Shown here: one piece after another, positions 6,408-12,319 of the stretch
How the letters are laid out: the number at the start of each line of letters is the position of its first letter
Numbering within the stretch: position 1 is the stretch's first letter
Assembly: GCA_015655565.1 (NCBI GenBank)
Contig: JAATEU010000267.1
Location: 1 to 12,319, forward strand
Direction: 5' to 3'
DNA from: Clostridiales bacterium
Lineage (GTDB): Bacteria > Bacillota > Clostridia > Lachnospirales > Lachnospiraceae
Length of the DNA: 12,319 nt
Notes under the pieces: generated by a model
Database searches by the model: none
Told to the model about the DNA's origin: nothing
What the model saw: the letters and a program-made list of their open reading frames with translations, nothing else
Position numbers and translations under genes: made by a program

Positions 6408-9296
6408 ATGAATTCAACCATTAAAGCCTTTACCAGGCTTCCTGCTGTATATACTTTTTTCGGTAAGACCTTTCTTACCTGCCCGGCTCAATGTTTAGAG
6501 GATTATAACCTCTGCCGTTCCTTGTTTTTTACGGAATGTAACGTTGATATCTGCAAAGTTTCCCAGGAAGAGTTTAGTTCCATAATAGAAGATACTTGTG
6601 GTGATCATATCTTCCTGTGGGAATCCGTCTACCATGGAAATCAAGGGACCTTACTTGATGCAAACACTTTAATTGTGCAAGAAATATACGAACACTTTCA
6701 CCTAAAGGCAAACCCGTCCTTTCATCAGCTGTGTGACCACTTAAGCTTTGAATTATTATTTGCCGGACATTTATCTTCCTTGTTTAGCAAAGGGACAGAG
6801 GAATATCCAAATGGGCTCTTATACTATCTTCGGAATTATATAAAAAATCATGTCCTTTTTTTAGTAAGTAACGTATGGCCTCATACTTATGGTTATTATA
6901 AAGAATGGCTTATTTTCCTGGAACAGGAACTGCGGGAGCACCTTACTGCCATTGATACACTCTTAGGACCGGTTAAATACACAAAAGATGAACTGGCCGA
7001 AATTCTTTCAGAAGGTATCAAAGAATTTATGGGTGCAGGAGAACCTTACGGTTTTATTCGTACAGACGCTGCCAATGTATGTAACCGGGTATTTCACTCC
7101 TCCGGACGCAATAACTGCGGCGGAAGGTGTGTCATAAATGTCCATGAAAAAAAAGGGAATATCTTAAGGCTTTCATCTGTTTCTGATAAAACCAATTGTC
7201 CAAAGGCCTGTGTACGTGGATATGGATATCGGCAGACCAATCTTTCCCCGGAGCGGCTCCGTTACCCTCTAAAACGTGTGGGAGAGCGGGGAGAAGGACG
7301 GTTTGTCAGGGTTACCTGGCAGGAAGCCATTGATACTATCACCAGTGAAATCAAACGAATCACGAAAATCTACGGACCCGAATCCAGATACGTAAACTAC
7401 GCTTCCGGCGTCAATGCCATGATACGTCCAAACCTGATGGCAACGCGGTTATTTTCATTAGACGGAGGTTTCCTTGACAGCTATAACAGCTACAGCAGTG
7501 CCTGCACCGATATTGCGACGCCTTACACCTATGGTACCGGTTATACCGGAAGCAGCAGCCATTTCTTTGGGCAGTCCAAATTGATTATCTTATGGGGCCA
7601 TAATCCTTCTGAGACCATTTTCGGTTCTGAACTGTTAAAAGAATTACTAAAAGCCAAGAAAAATGGCTGCAAAATCATCTCCATAGATCCCCGCTTTAGT
7701 GACACAACAGCAGCTTTTGCTGACCGATGGATTGGAATCAAACCTTCCACCGACAGCGCCTTAACCGATGCCATGGCTTACGTCATCCTTTCTGAAGGGC
7801 TGGAAGACAGGGATTTTATGGATACATTCTGCCTTGGCTTTGACGAAGACCACATGCCGGAAGGTATTCCTTGTGGCGAAAGCTATGAAAGTTATCTGTT
7901 TGGCAAAAAGGATGGCATAGTAAAAAACCCGGAATGGGCAGAAACTATCACCGGAATTCCAAAAGATACCATCATCTCCTTGTCCAGGGCATATGCAACA
8001 AGTAAACCGGCTGCCCTGGTGCAGGGGCTTGGCCCCCAGCGAACCTGTAACGGCGAGCAGACGGCAAGAAGTTCAACTCTGCTGCCTTGTCTTACGGGAA
8101 ATGTGGGTATCCCCGGCGGTTATGCTGGCGGCAATGGATTTATACAGCTCAGGCCTATGCCGGTCATCCATTCCCTGCCAAATCCTTATCCGGCAGTAAT
8201 ACCAAGCTTCTTGTGGACCGATGCCGTTGTCCGTGGAAAGGACATGACCCAAACAGACGACATGATCCGTGGAGCAGAACGTTTGAAATCCCCTGTTAAA
8301 TTAATATTTAACTTAGCCGGCAATACTTTAATCAACCAACATTCCGATGTCAACAAGACGGCTCAGATACTAAAGGATACCAGTCTTTGTGAATTCATCG
8401 TGGTATCTGATCTGTTTATGACACCAAGTGCAAAGTTTGCAGATATCCTTCTGCCGGGCACCTCTTTTTTAGAAAGTGAGAATATTACTTATCCCTGGAG
8501 GGAAGGCGATTTCTTTTTATACAATCCAAAAGTAATCGATCCTTTATTTGAAAGCCGGTTTGAATATGACTGGCTTAAAGAGCTTGCTGCAAATCTTGGT
8601 GTCTATGAAGAATTTACCGCTGGTAAGGATACCGTCCTTGATTGGGTAAAGGCCGCTTATGAAGACTGTAAGAAGAACGAAGCAGCTCTTCTTCCGCCCT
8701 TCGCGGAATTTTCTGAGGGCGGAGGATATTTCTACAAGGAACCTTCTAACTTCATAGCCTTTCAAAAGCAAATTGAGGATTTTGAACACAATCCATTTTC
8801 TACGCCTTCCGGTAAAATTGAGATTTTTTCCAAAGCTCTTTATGATTTTCATAAACCGGAAGAGATTCCTGCCATTCCCAAATATATAGAAGGCTTTGAA
8901 GGACCTTTAGATCCACTGACGAAGAAATATCCTCTGCAGCTTATAGGCTGGCACACCAAACGGCGCTGTCATTCCACTCACGACAACAATCCCTGGATGG
9001 AAGAAATCGAACCACCAAGAGTGTGGATTAATCCAACCGATGCCCAAAACAGGAATATTGAAGACGGCCAGCTTACCAAAATCTTTAATGACCGCGGTAC
9101 CATACACATGAAAGCTCATGTAACCAACCGGATCATTCCTGGTGTTATCGCAATCTCCCAAGGTGTCTGGTATACCCCTGACAAGGACGGTACTGATATT
9201 CGTGGCAATATTAACACCTTAACAACCCTGCGGCCAACCCCTCTTGCCAAAGGCAATCCCCAGCATACTAATCTTGCGGACATAAAAGGGCTGTAG
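6408..9296 (+). CDS. dmsA: TorD-like chaperone domain fused to DmsA-type molybdopterin oxidoreductase
   Basis: This is a 962-residue reductase of the DMSO reductase family (bis-MGD molybdenum cofactor), probably acting on S- or N-oxides. Residues 1 to about 190 look like a TorD/DmsD maturation chaperone: WESVY at 71-75, helices with CDHLSFELLFAGHL (109-122), and a C-terminal helical bundle. From about 220 on it follows E. coli DmsA closely: RLRYPLKRVGERGEG, YSSAC with the likely Mo-ligand serine (363 or 364), GHNPSET, PAALVQGLGPQR, NTLINQHS, SAKFADILLPGTS, TPSGKIEI, and a C-terminus with RPTPLAKGNPQHTNL. The Fe-S motif keeps C237, C241 and C268, but the usual first Cys is Ser/Gly (S232-G233). 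No Tat signal is present. ATG 6408 is set by AAGGAG (6391-6396); an in-frame ATG at 6363 overlaps the preceding gene. Membrane anchor DmsC is not nearby. The family is certain, the substrate unknown. Confidence 0.92.
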   Translation: MNSTIKAFTRLPAVYTFFGKTFLTCPAQCLEDYNLCRSLFFTECNVDICKVSQEEFSSIIEDTCGDHIFLWESVYHGNQGTLLDANTLIVQEIYEHFHLKANPSFHQLCDHLSFELLFAGHLSSLFSKGTEEYPNGLLYYLRNYIKNHVLFLVSNVWPHTYGYYKEWLIFLEQELREHLTAIDTLLGPVKYTKDELAEILSEGIKEFMGAGEPYGFIRTDAANVCNRVFHSSGRNNCGGRCVINVHEKKGNILRLSSVSDKTNCPKACVRGYGYRQTNLSPERLRYPLKRVGERGEGRFVRVTWQEAIDTITSEIKRITKIYGPESRYVNYASGVNAMIRPNLMATRLFSLDGGFLDSYNSYSSACTDIATPYTYGTGYTGSSSHFFGQSKLIILWGHNPSETIFGSELLKELLKAKKNGCKIISIDPRFSDTTAAFADRWIGIKPSTDSALTDAMAYVILSEGLEDRDFMDTFCLGFDEDHMPEGIPCGESYESYLFGKKDGIVKNPEWAETITGIPKDTIISLSRAYATSKPAALVQGLGPQRTCNGEQTARSSTLLPCLTGNVGIPGGYAGGNGFIQLRPMPVIHSLPNPYPAVIPSFLWTDAVVRGKDMTQTDDMIRGAERLKSPVKLIFNLAGNTLINQHSDVNKTAQILKDTSLCEFIVVSDLFMTPSAKFADILLPGTSFLESENITYPWREGDFFLYNPKVIDPLFESRFEYDWLKELAANLGVYEEFTAGKDTVLDWVKAAYEDCKKNEAALLPPFAEFSEGGGYFYKEPSNFIAFQKQIEDFEHNPFSTPSGKIEIFSKALYDFHKPEEIPAIPKYIEGFEGPLDPLTKKYPLQLIGWHTKRRCHSTHDNNPWMEEIEPPRVWINPTDAQNRNIEDGQLTKIFNDRGTIHMKAHVTNRIIPGVIAISQGVWYTPDKDGTDIRGNINTLTTLRPTPLAKGNPQHTNLADIKGL

Positions 9297-9319
9297 CTTT
9301 TATCATGCTACAATCCTTT
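9285..9319. terminator. Hairpin terminator overlapping the dmsA stop, possibly bidirectional
   Basis: AAAGGGCTGTAGC (9285-9297) pairs with GCTACAATCCTTT (9307-9319) through 6 bp, a C-A mismatch, a G-T wobble and 5 bp, with a 9-nt loop. TTTTCCTT follows on the plus strand. On the minus strand the stem is followed by TTTTATG, so it could also stop the converging mobAB transcript. The T-runs are short and the strength is uncertain. Confidence 0.5.
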
Positions 9320-9401
9320 TCCTTAATCAACGTCGCAAATTGAAAACATCTTTCATCATAATCCCTTTAATCTTTTATTTTCAAATCAAATTAGTTAGTC
9401 A

Positions 9402-10460
9402 TCAAATATTATAATCAAAGTAATCAAGTACTATGTTAACAAGTTTCTTTGTATCATTCAGATTTACTAAACTTGTATCACCTGCATTTATTACCTGCTC
9501 TAAATCCGTTGCAATTGCAATCAGGCTTTCCTTCTTGCACACACTTTCCTTGGAAATGCCTTTTCTCACAACCTCAATTTTAGGATATTCACTATATTTT
9601 AGTCCCTCCAATATAATCAAATCCATATCCTTCATGGACTCAATGATATCTGTTTCCTTTTTCACAAGTTTCTGGCTCATGACTGCAGCATGTTCCCTGG
9701 AATAGATTCCCGCCATAGACGCACCTGCACTCATAAAGCGCAGGGTATCCGTTCCTTCCCTATCAATGGTAAAATCATGTCCGTCATGCTTCACTACCCC
9801 AATTCTAGGAAACTCATCAATCAGTTCATTTATAATTCTCTCAATAAGACAGGTCTTTCCACTGTTTTTTATCCCACTGACACAAAATACAACAGGCTTA
9901 ATGGCTTGCTTATATTCTTCATTTGTATTAATATTGCAAACTACTTTTTTGTCAAAACAGGTAAACTTAAGCGGGATGTACTTCGTGGGGCAACGATCTA
10001 ATAGGGTTGAAAGCCGATACTCTTTCTCGAGAAGCATCTGCACAATAACATTACACACTCTTTTAGAATATATGGCACATAGCGGCTGCTTTCTCTTATC
10101 ATCTTCCAGGATATAACAGTCATAGTCACTGGATATAAATTCTTTCATATACTCCACTAATTCTTTTTTGATAAAGGGCATATCGGTGGCGCAGACAAAG
10201 ACATAATCATTTCTGGCATGGTAAAGCAGCTGGCGGATACCCTCCAGGGGGCCAGCTCCCTTATATTCGTCCTCCACACAGGAATAAGGCAGAACGGTAT
10301 ACTTATCCATATAGTCCACTGATACCAGCTGTTCATTAAAACCGATTAATTCCTTCATGATCCGATTTAAAAATGTCTCTTGATTTAACTTAAGCAGTGC
10401 TTTATTGGTTCCCATCCTGGTACTTTTGCCACCAATTAACACACCAACACTTAACTTCAT
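9402..10460 (-). CDS. mobAB: MobA-MobB fusion, molybdenum cofactor guanylyltransferase with GTP-binding adaptor
   Basis: This 352-residue protein joins two steps of MGD formation. Residues 1 to about 185 are MobA, which adds GMP to molybdopterin: VLIGGKSTRMGTNKALL (7-23) is the GTP-binding loop, and GAGPLEGI (68-75) and CATDMPFI (90-97) carry the usual glycine turn and metal-binding aspartate. Residues about 188-352 are MobB: Walker A GIKNSGKT (196-203), VKHDGHDFTIDREGTDTLRF (223-242) and LIILEGLKYSEYPKIEVVR (281-299). The ATG at 10460 has AAGGAGG with 8-bp spacing. It lies 81 bp downstream of moeA on the same strand and probably shares its transcript. The dmsA-type enzyme converging on it is a bis-MGD enzyme and an obvious client. 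Confidence 0.93.
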   Translation of the reverse strand: MKLSVGVLIGGKSTRMGTNKALLKLNQETFLNRIMKELIGFNEQLVSVDYMDKYTVLPYSCVEDEYKGAGPLEGIRQLLYHARNDYVFVCATDMPFIKKELVEYMKEFISSDYDCYILEDDKRKQPLCAIYSKRVCNVIVQMLLEKEYRLSTLLDRCPTKYIPLKFTCFDKKVVCNINTNEEYKQAIKPVVFCVSGIKNSGKTCLIERIINELIDEFPRIGVVKHDGHDFTIDREGTDTLRFMSAGASMAGIYSREHAAVMSQKLVKKETDIIESMKDMDLIILEGLKYSEYPKIEVVRKGISKESVCKKESLIAIATDLEQVINAGDTSLVNLNDTKKLVNIVLDYFDYNI

Positions 10461-10541
10461 GCCAATCGCCTCCTTGCAGGATAAACCGCCGTCTAATCCA
10501 TCCTTCCATCCATCCCATCTGATTTCATCCCATCTGTTAAT

Positions 10542-11813
10542 CTAAATCATCACTATCTGAACTTCCATCCCTGCCTTTAATTCTGCCCCTGCCGGCTGTA
10601 CAACTATGCAATTACAGTCAAGCATATTAGACAATACGGAGGACGCATGTGTCAGCGCATTTATTACTACTTTCCCATTTGCTTCCTTTGCCCTCACAAT
10701 TCTGGTTAACTTGCTTTTCTTTAGATAACCTTCTTCTATAACAGCCTTCCTTGTTTCATTCCTTTTAGAAGCATCCTGTGTAAAATAAGCTGCTACCGGT
10801 AAAAACAACATATGATAATGGGCAAGTACTGCGTAGGGATTACCGGAAAAACTAAGGATCCAAGTATCCTTACATCTTGCACATATGGTAGGTGTTCCCG
10901 GCTTAATCTTGATGCCCTGATAAATCTCATCACTAATCTGCCCCAGCACTTTAGGCATCAAATCTTTTTTGCCAACGGACACGCCCCCTGTAGTAATGAT
11001 TATATCCGCCTTATTTGTCTGTTGCAGGAGAAACTCTTCTATCTCTTTCTCATCATCCACAAGATGATGCCGAAAGACTACCTCAATTCCCTTACTATCT
11101 AAGGCTGTTTTTAAAATATAGCCACAGCTGTTATATATTTTACCTGGTAGAGGTTCCTGCCCAGAAATTACAAACTCTGTTCCCGCCCCCGCAAGCTTCT
11201 CTTCTTTAACAAAAAGTACTGGTTTCAATTCTTCGAGAAACCCCGGCTCCAGCAGTTCTGTCCCTATACTCAGCACACCTGCTTTCATGGGTTTATAAAC
11301 AGAAACTTTAAGGATACCCAGGCTAGCTAATACCCCAATTGCGATTTCATCAAGTTTACGGTACTTTGAAAGCACCAACTGCCCCTGTTTTAAGTCCTCC
11401 CCTACCTTACAATAATTCTCATAGGGTTCCGCATCTTTATATATGGTCACCTTCCGTTCTCCATAATCCGTATCCTCCTGCCTGATTACGCAGTCAAAAC
11501 CAATCGGAACGAAGCTGCCTGTCATCACCCTCACTGCTTCACCTTGACCGGCAGTTATATCTTTACATTCCCCTGCTAATATCTCCCCTACTACCTGAAG
11601 CTTTTTTGGTTCATCCTTAGATGTGCCCTTACTATCCTCGCTTCGGATAGCATATCCGTCCATGGCTGACTTTGGAAAATGTGGTACATTCATAGTGGCA
11701 TAGAGGTTCTCAGCAAGAATTCGTCCTCTTGATTCCAGAATCGATACTGTTTCCGTTTGTTTCTGAACTCCCATGGAAGTACTGATTATCTTAATTATAT
11801 TATCCAATTCCAC
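10542..11813 (-). CDS. moeA: MoeA, molybdopterin molybdenumtransferase
   Basis: MoeA (423 aa) inserts molybdate into adenylylated molybdopterin in the cytoplasm. Motifs in order: SAMDGYAIR (49-57), VRVMTGSFVPIGFDCVIRQE (94-113), LSIGTELLEPG (181-191), ADIIITTGGVSVGKKD (269-284, the MPT-binding loop), KIKPGTPT (302-309), SGNPYAVLAH (323-332, where most family members have GLPGNPVS) and the C-terminal beta-barrel domain. About 25-30 residues after GTELLEPG (192-221) look inserted, since KIYNS normally follows closely. The start is GTG at 11813 with AGAGGTG 7 bp upstream; the frame is closed just above. It is first in the moeA-mobAB unit behind a consensus promoter. No mogA, moaA or moaC is in the window. 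Confidence 0.93.
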   Translation of the reverse strand: MELDNIIKIISTSMGVQKQTETVSILESRGRILAENLYATMNVPHFPKSAMDGYAIRSEDSKGTSKDEPKKLQVVGEILAGECKDITAGQGEAVRVMTGSFVPIGFDCVIRQEDTDYGERKVTIYKDAEPYENYCKVGEDLKQGQLVLSKYRKLDEIAIGVLASLGILKVSVYKPMKAGVLSIGTELLEPGFLEELKPVLFVKEEKLAGAGTEFVISGQEPLPGKIYNSCGYILKTALDSKGIEVVFRHHLVDDEKEIEEFLLQQTNKADIIITTGGVSVGKKDLMPKVLGQISDEIYQGIKIKPGTPTICARCKDTWILSFSGNPYAVLAHYHMLFLPVAAYFTQDASKRNETRKAVIEEGYLKKSKLTRIVRAKEANGKVVINALTHASSVLSNMLDCNCIVVQPAGAELKAGMEVQIVMI

Positions 11814-11838
11814 GTTCTAACACCTCTGCCTTTCTTGC

Positions 11839-11861
11839 ATTCATAGTTATTTACTATGAAT
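11839..11861 (-). promoter_or_regulatory. Operator-like 9-bp inverted repeat in the moeA leader
   Basis: ATTCATAGT (11839-11847) and ACTATGAAT (11853-11861) are perfect inverted repeats around TATTT. They fall about 10 to 32 bases after the expected transcription start. The site fits a dimeric repressor, or a small RNA hairpin before the moeA ribosome binding site. It does not match the ModE consensus that I know. Confidence 0.5.
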
Positions 11862-11877
11862 TGTGGGATATAGTTAT

Positions 11878-11906
11878 ATTATAGTACTGCCCAAGGAGGG
11901 TGTCAA
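11878..11906 (-). promoter_or_regulatory. Consensus sigma-A promoter of moeA-mobAB
   Basis: The minus strand reads TTGACA (11901-11906), 17 bases, TATAAT (11878-11883). This is a perfect match to the housekeeping consensus in both boxes and in spacing. It lies about 65 bp before the GTG of moeA. So strong a core promoter next to an operator-like repeat suggests that control is by repression. Confidence 0.85.
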
Positions 11907-12029
11907 TCTTGTTGCCTTAATCCTTTGTTTTTTATTTTCACTTGCTCCCATAAGCATGGAACAACTGTAAAATTGCATCAAAATTATAAAAACAGGAAAA
12001 ACAACCCTAATGTATCTGAACAAACACAA

Positions 12030-12073
12030 ATCCATTTGCTATACTTACGAAAGCAGATTGATAACAAATGGAT
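12030..12073. repeat. 9-bp inverted repeat ATCCATTTG / CAAATGGAT
   Basis: Perfect 9-bp arms (12030-12038 and 12065-12073) lie 26 bp apart, just before the transposase-associated fragment. They may be part of its control region or of a mobile-element end. The rest of 11907-12081 shows no credible gene. Confidence 0.3.
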
Positions 12074-12081
12074 AAAAATAT

Positions 12082-12238
12082 ATGGCGGGATACTCAGCCG
12101 GATCTTTTACCCGGGAAGATATTGAGCTGATTCTATAGACCAGGGAAACAGTATCCTGCTCATTCAAGAGCAGAGATTGTATCAACGGTCTGTGAATTTC
12201 TTGGCTGGACTACGGATGCCGGCCGGCACAAAGACTGA
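12082..12238 (+). pseudogene. Fragment of a DUF4338-type (transposase-associated/DruA-like) protein, frameshifted
   Basis: Frame 1 gives MAGYSAGSFTREDIELIL and then a stop at 12136. One frame over, without a gap, comes RPGKQYPAHSRAEIV, STVCEFLGW and TTDAGRHKD, stopping at 12236. The two pieces together match how DUF4338 proteins begin as I recall them: FT-x-(E/D)-x-E-L-I, then SRxELxxxVCExLGW with a GRxKD ending. A single indel near 12130-12137 would join them. Everything after the KD is missing, so only about the first 50 of some 200-300 residues remain. There is no clear Shine-Dalgarno sequence. These proteins occur in IS-like elements and defence islands; this copy is dead. Confidence 0.5.
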
Positions 12239-12319
12239 AAATCATGGTTTGGGCCTGGAGAGTGTAAACAAATCAGTTGAGGAGTATAACGGTATAATGA
12301 ATATCATGAACATAGATAA
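12210..12319 (+). pseudogene. C-terminal fragment of a GHKL sensor histidine kinase, runs off the window
   Basis: In frame 3 the DNA encodes LRMPAGTKTENHGLGLESVN and then KSVEEYNGIMNIMNID, open to the last base. HGLGLxSV followed by EEYNG is the G2 box and final helix of the GHKL ATPase domain in AgrC/LytS-like kinases. Everything upstream (sensor, dimerisation, N and G1 boxes) is absent. The frame overlaps the end of the DUF4338-like fragment in another frame, so the exact junction is unclear. Probably a relic left by a deletion or insertion. It could continue normally to the right. Confidence 0.5.

Noticed and set aside
6079..6417. Minus-strand frame of 112 codons over the DmsB-like gene
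   Set aside because: Antisense to a gene with two clear Fe-S motifs, and no ribosome site.
9433..10116. Plus-strand frames inside mobAB
   Set aside because: Shadows of a gene with intact MobA and MobB motifs.
11925..12125. 66-codon frame in the right-hand intergenic region
   Set aside because: No good ribosome site and low-complexity Lys/Asn composition. Its end reads the DUF4338-like fragment in the wrong frame.
1..12319. tRNA, rRNA, CRISPR arrays, selenocysteine in-frame stops
   Set aside because: No repeat-spacer pattern, no rRNA-like stretch, no tRNA fold noticed, and the molybdoenzyme frame has no internal TGA.

Overview
The window reads as chromosomal DNA of an anaerobic, flagellated Clostridia-class Firmicute, most likely of the Lachnospiraceae type. 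This rests on low GC, AGGAGG-type ribosome binding sites, TTG and GTG starts, a Gram-positive lipoprotein sugar-binding protein and a sigma-D-type motility promoter. The assignment is inference from gene style, not from a marker gene.

Layout, left to right. (1) 1-3695, plus strand: a sugar ABC-transporter solute-binding lipoprotein, whose start codon is probably cut by the window edge, and then a cytoplasmic clan GH-A glycoside hydrolase resembling agarases. Together they look like the end of an oligosaccharide uptake and breakdown operon. (2) 3696-4081: a gene-poor scar holding a 96-bp MITE-like element with 19-bp terminal inverted repeats and perfect 8-bp target duplications. It sits inside a decayed reading frame. 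(3) 4082-5643, minus strand: the flagellar stator genes motA and motB with ATGA overlap, driven by a good sigma-D promoter (TAAC-N15-GCCGATAT on the minus strand). (4) 5644-6156: a long AT-rich intergenic region with that promoter, a second GCCGATAA box and a nine-codon mini-ORF with an excellent Shine-Dalgarno sequence. (5) 6157-9296, plus strand: an 80-residue two-cluster ferredoxin-like protein (half of a DmsB) and a 962-residue protein in which a TorD/DmsD-like chaperone domain is fused to the N-terminus of a DmsA-type molybdopterin oxidoreductase. (6) 9402-11813, minus strand, converging on dmsA: moeA and a mobA-mobB fusion, behind a perfect consensus sigma-A promoter and a 9-bp operator-like inverted repeat. 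(7) 11907-12319: debris, with a frameshifted fragment of a DUF4338-type transposase-associated protein running into the C-terminal end of a GHKL histidine kinase.

The most interesting unit is regions 5 and 6. A DMSO-reductase-family enzyme seems to have lost its Tat signal, its membrane anchor subunit and half of its electron-transfer subunit, and carries its maturation chaperone covalently attached where the signal peptide would be. MoeA (molybdenum insertion) and MobAB (guanylylation to bis-MGD) are encoded next to it and would supply the cofactor it needs. I infer a soluble cytoplasmic S- or N-oxide (or related) reductase that assembles its own cofactor. Its first Fe-S cluster also lacks the usual first cysteine.
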